From contig JAUNKI010000054.1 in the NCBI GenBank assembly GCA_030532815.1, positions 1-11,804 of the forward strand: a DNA stretch of 11,804 bases, in the 5' to 3' direction. A program made the translations under genes and the position numbers. The notes under the pieces are model-generated. The model was not told the DNA's origin. It did no database searches and was given only the letters and a program-made list of their open reading frames with translations. Shown one piece after another: positions 7,948-11,804 of this stretch. The stretch's first letter is position 1. Each line of letters starts with the position of its first letter. This DNA is from Leptotrichiaceae bacterium (GTDB taxonomy: Bacteria > Fusobacteriota > Fusobacteriia > Fusobacteriales > Leptotrichiaceae).

Positions 7948-8970
7948 TTATTTTTTAAATTCTGCCAAGTTGTCTTTGTCTACACCTACATAAGGGATTC
8001 TAACTGATTTTTCCTCAAATTTCCATGAAGTTCCTTCAAGAGGATCTTTTCCATTTCCTAAGTTTCTTGCCAGCTCAAGAACCGCCTTAGCCTGATTTTT
8101 ACCGTCATTCAATACAGTTCCTTTTAATTCCCCTGATTCAATCAGTGTCAATGCTTCCGCCAAAGCGTCAACTCCGTAAATAGGCAGCTGTTTCTGATGT
8201 GCTTTCAATGCTTCCAATGCTCCCAGCGCCATTCCGTCATTATTTGAAATAACTACTTCTATTTTTGAAGCATTAGGGCCTGACAGCCATGCATCCATTT
8301 TATCCTTTGCCTGAGCTGCATCCCACATTCCTGTATCTTCATTCAGTTTTTCAGTTTTAATACCTTTATCGTTCAGTTCTTTTATTACATATGTTGTTCT
8401 TGCTTCTGCATCAGGGTGTCCCGGTTCACCTTTTAACAGTACATATTGGATAATTCCGTCACCGTTCAGATCTTCTTTCGGATCCGCTTTCCAGTTCTTT
8501 TCAATTAACTGTCCCTGAATTACTCCTGATTCCTCAGGTTTAGTTCCCACATAGTAAGCTTTTTCATAAGACTGTAATGCAGCAGTTCCCGGATCCTTGT
8601 TAAAGAATACAACCGGTACATTTGCAGCTTTCGCCTTATCAATTATTGTCTGTCCCGCTGCAGGGTCCACTAAGTTAATTGCCAGTACGTTTACACCTTT
8701 TGCTATTAATGTATCCACCTGCTCGTTCTGTATTGCCTGATTATTCTGAGAATCGTTCATAATCAGTTCCACATCGGCATCTTCTTTGGCAAATGCCTCA
8801 AGGTCTTTTCTCAATGTCGCCATAAAGTTATCGTCATATTTGTAAATAGTAACTCCGATTTTGATTTTCTTACCTTCTGCCGCCTGACCTCCTTCTTTTG
8901 CTTCCTTTTTCTCTCCTCCGCATGCTAACAGCATAAATATCGCCAGCATAACCAATAAAATTTTTTTCAT
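7948..8970 (-). CDS. mglB: galactose/glucose-binding lipoprotein of the Mgl transporter
   Basis: MglB binds galactose or glucose outside the cytoplasmic membrane and delivers it to MglAC. A charged start (MKK), a hydrophobic stretch and the lipobox LLAC (Cys17 from the chosen start) mark it as a lipoprotein. The calcium loop DLNGDGIIQ at 167-175, followed by [19 protein letters not shown], and the C-terminal [12 protein letters not shown] are very like the E. coli protein as I remember it, as is the [21 protein letters not shown] region. The frame can begin at a GTG at 8979, but that GTG is part of the GAGGTG ribosome binding site. The ATG at 8970, eight bases downstream of GAGG, is the better start and gives 340 residues. 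The gene follows the ROK gene by 40 bp and is the first transporter gene. E. coli MglB is soluble in the periplasm, so the lipid anchor differs. Confidence 0.95.
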   Translation of the reverse strand: MKKILLVMLAIFMLLACGGEKKEAKEGGQAAEGKKIKIGVTIYKYDDNFMATLRKDLEAFAKEDADVELIMNDSQNNQAIQNEQVDTLIAKGVNVLAINLVDPAAGQTIIDKAKAANVPVVFFNKDPGTAALQSYEKAYYVGTKPEESGVIQGQLIEKNWKADPKEDLNGDGIIQYVLLKGEPGHPDAEARTTYVIKELNDKGIKTEKLNEDTGMWDAAQAKDKMDAWLSGPNASKIEVVISNNDGMALGALEALKAHQKQLPIYGVDALAEALTLIESGELKGTVLNDGKNQAKAVLELARNLGNGKDPLEGTSWKFEEKSVRIPYVGVDKDNLAEFKK

Positions 8971-9007
8971 CCTTTTCACCTCTATAAAATAATTTTTTTT
9001 ATAACCT

Positions 9008-9037
9008 TATTTAATTCGATTTTTCCGCATTTGTAAA
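9008..9037 (-). promoter_or_regulatory. weak candidate internal promoter for mglBAC
   Basis: On the minus strand TTTACA (9032-9037), an 18-bp spacer and TAAATA (9008-9013) lie at the end of the ROK gene, about 40 bp before mglB. The -35 is good and the -10 poor. A perfect 12-bp palindrome GGAAAATTTTCC at 9044-9055 is 6 bp upstream, still inside the ROK coding sequence. A separate promoter would make sense, because transporter genes usually need more expression than their repressor. The evidence is slim. Confidence 0.25.
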
Positions 9038-10258
9038 ATTCCCGGAAAATTTTCCTTCTTTTTTTATTTTAAGGAGCTTTTCTCCTGTAAACAAATTACT
9101 TGTAATTAACGACACGGCTCCGTAAATTCCTATTGTATCACTGAGTTCCGACGGAACAATTCTGATTTTTTTATTAAATTCTTCAAGAATCATTCTGTCC
9201 ACACCTTTTTTAAAATTATCAAGAAAAAGTTTTTCAGCCATTACCGTATCTCCTGAAACTATTACGTCATTAATGTCCAGTACATTGAGAATATTTCCGA
9301 CTACTTTCCCTGTTTCATAAGCAGCTTCCTTTACTATGGAAAAATAGGGTTCTTCTTTATTTTTAAATTTGTCATACACGTGATCTATAGTTATCTTTTC
9401 TTTTATTTCCGTGTTTTCTCTTTTTTCAAGTTCCCAAACTACTCTGTTTATAAGTGCCTGTTCCGAATATTCGGTTTCCAGACAGCCGTATTTTCCGCAT
9501 CTGCACTGTACAGTAGAATTTTCCTTTACAATGAAATGCCCTATTTCTCCGGCTCCGTGATTACTTCCTTCAAATATTTTTCCGTTTAGGAAAATCGCCG
9601 ATCCTACACCGTTTCTTATGTACAGAAGTATAAAATTTTTCATTTTTCCTGCACGACCGTATATGTGTTCTGCCATCAGCATGGCTCTTACATCATTTTC
9701 AACTATAACCGGAATATTGTATCTGCTTTCAAGCCATTTACGTATTTCCAGTTTTCTCCATTTAAAGTGCGGTGAAAATATTACCGTTCCTTTTTTTCTG
9801 TCTACAAGACCGTGAGTTGCAAGCCCTATCCCCGCAATGGAATCTGCATCAAATTCTTCAATAATATTGGATATTTCCTCATTCAGTAAGTCAAGTACTT
9901 TTTCCTGAATTTTAAATGCAAATTTCCTTTCTCTTATTTGCAGTATTTCACCGTTCAGATAACTGACCGCTATACTTATAAATCCGACTCCGAGATTAAT
10001 TCCGACAATTTTTTTATATTTTCTGTTTATTCTCAAAACCGTTCTCGGTCTTCCTCCTGTGGAGCTTAAATTATGATGTTCTTCTATAAGGTTATGAGAA
10101 ATCAGTTTTCTTATTGCTTTGGAAATTGCTGCGGGAGTGAGTTCCAGCTGTTCCGACAAATCCGTTCTGGAAATTCTGGAATTTTTCATTGTTCTTTCAA
10201 GTATCTGATAATCAGTTTTGTTTAATTTGCTGATTTTTGTTTTTTTTTCTTCCTGCAT
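9011..10258 (-). CDS. ROK-family transcriptional repressor, probably galactose-responsive
   Basis: This is a 415-residue protein of the NagC/Mlc/XylR type. Numbered from the chosen start, the winged helix-turn-helix lies at about 29-49 (ISRTDLSEQLELTPAAISKA) with the wing GGRPR at 68-72. The sugar-binding ROK domain follows, with GINLGVG near 86, VENDVRAM near 186-193 and the zinc site made by His241 in EIGHF and the cysteines of CRCGKYGCLE at 252-261. An ATG at 10267 would sit directly against AGAGG with no spacer, so the ATG at 10258, nine bases after GAGG, is preferred. The gene heads the mgl-gal operon, 40 bp from mglB, so galactose or a derivative is the likely inducer. That is inference from context; a sugar kinase role is unlikely because of the DNA-binding domain. 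Repeats and a palindrome in front of it suggest autoregulation. Confidence 0.88.
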   Translation of the reverse strand: MQEEKKTKISKLNKTDYQILERTMKNSRISRTDLSEQLELTPAAISKAIRKLISHNLIEEHHNLSSTGGRPRTVLRINRKYKKIVGINLGVGFISIAVSYLNGEILQIRERKFAFKIQEKVLDLLNEEISNIIEEFDADSIAGIGLATHGLVDRKKGTVIFSPHFKWRKLEIRKWLESRYNIPVIVENDVRAMLMAEHIYGRAGKMKNFILLYIRNGVGSAIFLNGKIFEGSNHGAGEIGHFIVKENSTVQCRCGKYGCLETEYSEQALINRVVWELEKRENTEIKEKITIDHVYDKFKNKEEPYFSIVKEAAYETGKVVGNILNVLDINDVIVSGDTVMAEKLFLDNFKKGVDRMILEEFNKKIRIVPSELSDTIGIYGAVSLITSNLFTGEKLLKIKKEGKFSGNFTNAEKSN

Positions 10259-10281
10259 TTCACTCATCCTCTTCTATAACA

Positions 10282-10309
10282 AATATACCCAACTTTTTTA
10301 ACTTTTCAA
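10282..10309 (-). promoter_or_regulatory. candidate proximal promoter of the ROK-mgl-gal operon
   Basis: On the minus strand TTGAAA (10304-10309), a 16-bp spacer and TATATT (10282-10287) match the consensus at five of six positions each. Transcription would start near 10275, giving a very short leader. The -35 box lies inside repeat copy 1, so a protein bound there would block RNA polymerase. Confidence 0.45.
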
Positions 10310-10315
10310 AAAAAA
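10294..10315. repeat. 22-bp repeat copy 1 (putative operator)
   Basis: The plus strand reads TTTTTTAACTTTTC followed by eight A, identical to the copy at 10400-10421. Within and just beyond it, AACTTTT (10300-10306) and AAAAGTT (10312-10318) form an inverted repeat with a 5-bp centre, as expected for a dimeric repressor site. It covers the -35 box of the proximal ROK promoter. Confidence 0.6.
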
Positions 10316-10335
10316 GTTCGATTTTTTTCTTTGAC

Positions 10336-10348
10336 TTTTTTAACTTTT
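10336..10348. repeat. partial repeat copy (13 bp, putative operator half)
   Basis: TTTTTTAACTTTT repeats the first 13 bp of the 22-bp repeat, starting 42 bp after copy 1 and 64 bp before the distal copy. The match to copy 1 extends two bases further left (ACTTTTTT in both). It lacks the TTTTC-A8 right half, since T continues after the core. Confidence 0.5.
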
Positions 10349-10381
10349 TTTAATTTCTTAAAAGACACACCATTTTTATTT

Positions 10382-10390
10382 ATTATATCA
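10382..10390 (-). promoter_or_regulatory. candidate distal promoter of the ROK-mgl-gal operon (extended -10)
   Basis: On the minus strand TGA directly precedes a perfect TATAAT (10382-10387), an extended -10 element that needs little from a -35 box. The -35 position falls just beside repeat copy 2 and reads weakly. Transcription would start near 10375, giving a leader of about 115 nt that contains repeat copies 1 and the partial copy. Confidence 0.5.
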
Positions 10391-10399
10391 TATATTTTA

Positions 10400-10421
10400 T
10401 TTTTTAACTTTTCAAAAAAAA
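10400..10421. repeat. 22-bp repeat copy 2 (putative operator)
   Basis: This is an exact second copy of the 22-bp sequence at 10294-10315 (TTTTTTAACTTTTC then eight A), starting 106 bp further on. It lies between the divergent -10 boxes at 10382-10387 (minus) and 10436-10441 (plus), and its right half forms the left arm of a larger perfect palindrome. Confidence 0.6.
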
Positions 10422-10435
10422 TATTTTTTTTGAAA
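10410..10435. promoter_or_regulatory. perfect 26-bp palindrome between divergent promoters
   Basis: The plus strand reads TTTC, eight A, TA, eight T, GAAA, which is exactly self-complementary over 26 bp. Its position directly beside the plus-strand TATAAT and near the minus-strand one suits an operator controlling both directions. The A- and T-tracts should also bend or stiffen the DNA. Binding by the ROK protein is inferred from position only. Confidence 0.55.
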
Positions 10436-10441
10436 TATAAT
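10436..10441 (+). promoter_or_regulatory. candidate -10 box for the divergent lipoprotein gene
   Basis: A perfect TATAAT directly abuts the 26-bp palindrome. The -35 region falls inside the palindrome's A-tract and has no recognisable hexamer. The start would be near 10448, leaving about 95 nt of leader before the ATG at 10544. The region is so AT-rich that other -10-like sites (for example TAAAAT near 10509) are possible. Confidence 0.35.
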
Positions 10442-10543
10442 TTTATGAAAATTCCAATGTTAAATTCCGTTTATTTTAATTTCTCATTTTATTTTAATGT
10501 CTTACAGATAAAATAAATATATAAATTAACAGGAGAAAATATT

Positions 10544-11563
10544 ATGAAAAAAATAATGATAATTATAACAGCTATTTCAATTTTTATTTCATGCGGTTTT
10601 AAAAGTAAGCCTTCAGGAATTATTTATGTAGAATTCGGAGGCAATGTAGGATACTATGATTTTTCAAAACAGAAATTTATCGAAAAAAAGTGGACGTCTA
10701 TGGGAGCAGGAAACCTTTATGATGATTTCGACATTTCATGGGACAATAAAAAAATACTGCTCACGTTAGATGTCGAAGGATCATTTAATTTTGATGAGAG
10801 AAGATATTTATTGCGTAATATAAAAGATGATTACAACTATAAAAAACTTTCAGACGGTAAAAATATTTTTGATAAAATTTATACATGGGGTGATATTTCC
10901 TATATGGAAGCCGCAATTTCTCCCGATGAAAAATATATTGCCGTTTCTGCACAGCATTTTGCAGAGTTACCTCTGACTATTATAGACACAAGTACAGGAA
11001 AAGAAGTAAGCCAATGGGTAGATGAAAGTGTAGGATTTCTTTATTACGGAAAACCCTTATGGACAAAGGATAACACTTTATATTTCAGAATAGGGAAAAC
11101 ACTTTATAAATGCAGTTCTTCAGACGAATATAAAAAAGCAGTCAAGGTTCTGGATGTGGGAGATGCAAGTTATATAACCGTTAATCCTCAGGGGACAAAG
11201 CTTGCTTTCAGAAAAAATAAACACCTATGGATTGCAGACATTGACGGCAGCAATTTAAAGCAGGTTACAATAAGTGAAACGTCAGGAATTACGGACTACG
11301 AAGGAGAGAGTATGCCTGTATTTTCTCCTGACGGTAAATATATAGCTTTTACATCAAACGGAAAAAGAGGAGCGGCATGGTCGGATCACGATTATCCTGA
11401 TGGTTCCTATGTGTCGGCAACAGGAGGAAAATTCGGTTATCTCGCCGTTATTCCTGCTGACGGCAGATTATATGATCTAAGAAAAAAGAACAGTGAAGTT
11501 ATTATATTGAAAAATTCAGACGGTTTCAACATTCCGTCTACAAAAGTACCTATATGGAGATAA
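10544..11563 (+). CDS. lipoprotein with TolB-like beta-propeller (PD40) repeats, function unknown
   Basis: This 339-residue protein starts at an ATG eight bases after AGGAG. MKK, a hydrophobic run and the lipobox FISC put the lipid-modified Cys at 17, so the mature protein should be anchored outside the cytoplasmic membrane. At least three PD40/WD40-like blades are visible: AAISPDEKYIAVSAQ (123-137), ITVNPQGTKLAF (211-222) followed by HLWIADIDGSNLKQVT (227-242), and PVFSPDGKYIAFTSN (258-272). The LWxxDIDGSNLKQVT pattern is typical of TolB and related propellers. It lacks the TolB N-terminal domain and no pal, tolA or other partner is next to it, so I do not call it TolB. It is divergent from the ROK gene and shares the repeat-rich regulatory region, which may place it under the same control; no sugar-related motif supports a galactose role. 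A hairpin follows 4 bp after its stop. Confidence 0.8.
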   Translation: MKKIMIIITAISIFISCGFKSKPSGIIYVEFGGNVGYYDFSKQKFIEKKWTSMGAGNLYDDFDISWDNKKILLTLDVEGSFNFDERRYLLRNIKDDYNYKKLSDGKNIFDKIYTWGDISYMEAAISPDEKYIAVSAQHFAELPLTIIDTSTGKEVSQWVDESVGFLYYGKPLWTKDNTLYFRIGKTLYKCSSSDEYKKAVKVLDVGDASYITVNPQGTKLAFRKNKHLWIADIDGSNLKQVTISETSGITDYEGESMPVFSPDGKYIAFTSNGKRGAAWSDHDYPDGSYVSATGGKFGYLAVIPADGRLYDLRKKNSEVIILKNSDGFNIPSTKVPIWR

Positions 11564-11567
11564 ATTT

Positions 11568-11590
11568 ATGAGGGCTTATATCACCCTCAT
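11568..11590 (+). terminator. hairpin after the lipoprotein gene
   Basis: ATGAGGG and CCCTCAT form a 7-bp perfect stem around a 9-base loop, starting 4 bp after the stop codon. No T-run follows (ACTCCTACTATC), so it may protect the 3' end or terminate weakly. It closely resembles the mglC-galK hairpin at 5281-5302. Confidence 0.5.
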
Positions 11591-11685
11591 ACTCCTACTA
11601 TCGGATAATCTACGCTTTTTGAAAAAAGCTTTGTAAAACACTCCAAATTTTTTTGCAAAAAAGGTTGAACCAAAAAACTGCCAAC
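11591..11685. other. gene-free spacer with small A/T hairpins
   Basis: No reading frame is supported here. Two small self-complementary stretches are visible: GCTTTT/AAAAGC with a TGAA loop at 11614-11629, and TTTTTTGCAAAAAA at 11649-11662. Either could act with the preceding hairpin as a transcription stop. GGTTGAACC follows at 11663-11671. Confidence 0.4.
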
Positions 11686-11803
11686 TCAAATTATTTCTAA
11701 ACTCAAAAACACTCCATTCACTAAAAAATCACAAACTCGCTACGCTCAGACAGTGATTTTTCTTAACGTTCATTCCCGTATTTTTTTCGTTGAAATAATT
11801 TGA
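11686..11803. repeat. 118-bp imperfect palindrome, possible dispersed repeat or MITE-like element
   Basis: TCAAATTATTTC (11686-11697) and GAAATAATTTGA (11792-11803) are perfect 12-bp inverted repeats. Between them a 9-bp stem AAAAATCAC (11724-11732) / GTGATTTTT (11753-11761) encloses a 20-base loop containing CTCGCTACGCTC. The arms between the two stems also resemble each other in inverted form, for example CCATTCA against the complement of TTCATTCC. The whole should fold into one long hairpin. There is no open reading frame inside. It ends one base before the window edge, so its true right limit is not visible. Confidence 0.55.
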
Positions 11804-11804
11804 A

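Noticed and set aside
7624..8007. Plus-strand open frame of 127 codons spanning the mglA start and the mglB end
   Set aside because: It is antisense to two certain genes and to the attenuator hairpin, with no ribosome binding site or recognisable product.
9044..9055. Perfect 12-bp palindrome GGAAAATTTTCC near the end of the ROK gene as an operator
   Set aside because: It is short, inside coding sequence, does not match the repeats upstream of the ROK gene, and such A/T palindromes are common at this base composition. It is noted only beside the weak mglB promoter.
10294..10421. CRISPR array, from regularly spaced repeats
   Set aside because: There are only two full copies and one partial one, the spacers are unequal (20 and more than 50 bp), the sequence is A/T homopolymer-rich, and no cas gene is present.
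10331..10516. Plus-strand frame of 61 codons in the divergent regulatory region
   Set aside because: It is made almost entirely of Phe, Lys, Asn and Ile codons from A/T tracts, has no ribosome binding site, and overlaps the repeats and promoters.

Overview
The window is AT-rich DNA from a bacterium that makes lipoproteins. It carries a complete galactose uptake and catabolism locus. The very low GC, the class II GalT, the lipid-anchored MglB and the strong purine-rich ribosome binding sites suggest a low-GC anaerobe, most likely a fusobacterium of the Leptotrichia/Sebaldella type. That placement is an inference from general appearance and was not tested by a search.

Right to left on the minus strand, eight genes run co-directionally from about 10258 to 113: a ROK-family repressor, mglB (galactose-binding lipoprotein), mglA (ABC ATPase), mglC (permease), galK, galM, galE and galT. 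Together they import galactose, interconvert its anomers (GalM), phosphorylate it (GalK), exchange it with UDP-glucose (GalT) and regenerate UDP-glucose (GalE). This is the full Leloir route except for the general enzymes phosphoglucomutase and UDP-glucose pyrophosphorylase. Spacing is tight in places: galK and galM overlap by 4 bp, and the mglA stop codon lies in the mglC ribosome binding site. Larger gaps hold control signals: an attenuator-like hairpin between mglB and mglA, a strong hairpin between mglC and galK, and a roughly 284-bp gap with a good promoter in front of galE. A rho-independent terminator follows galT.

The 285-bp region from 10259 to 10543 separates the repressor gene from a divergent plus-strand gene for a lipoprotein with TolB-type beta-propeller (PD40) repeats. 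It is a dense regulatory patch. An exact 22-bp repeat occurs twice and its first 13 bp occur a third time, at start spacings of 42, 64 and 106 bp, close to whole helical turns. A perfect 26-bp palindrome lies between the divergent -10 boxes. I infer that these are operators of the ROK protein.

Right of the lipoprotein gene, 11564-11804 has no gene. It holds a hairpin like the one between mglC and galK, several A/T-rich hairpins, and a 118-bp imperfect palindrome with 12-bp perfect terminal inverted repeats, which may be a dispersed repeat or miniature mobile element.

The enzymes and transporter are conventional. The non-standard material is regulatory: the phased repeats, the attenuator, the recurring hairpin family and the folded 3' element. 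Several gene starts should be moved inwards from the longest frame (galT, galE, mglB, ROK).
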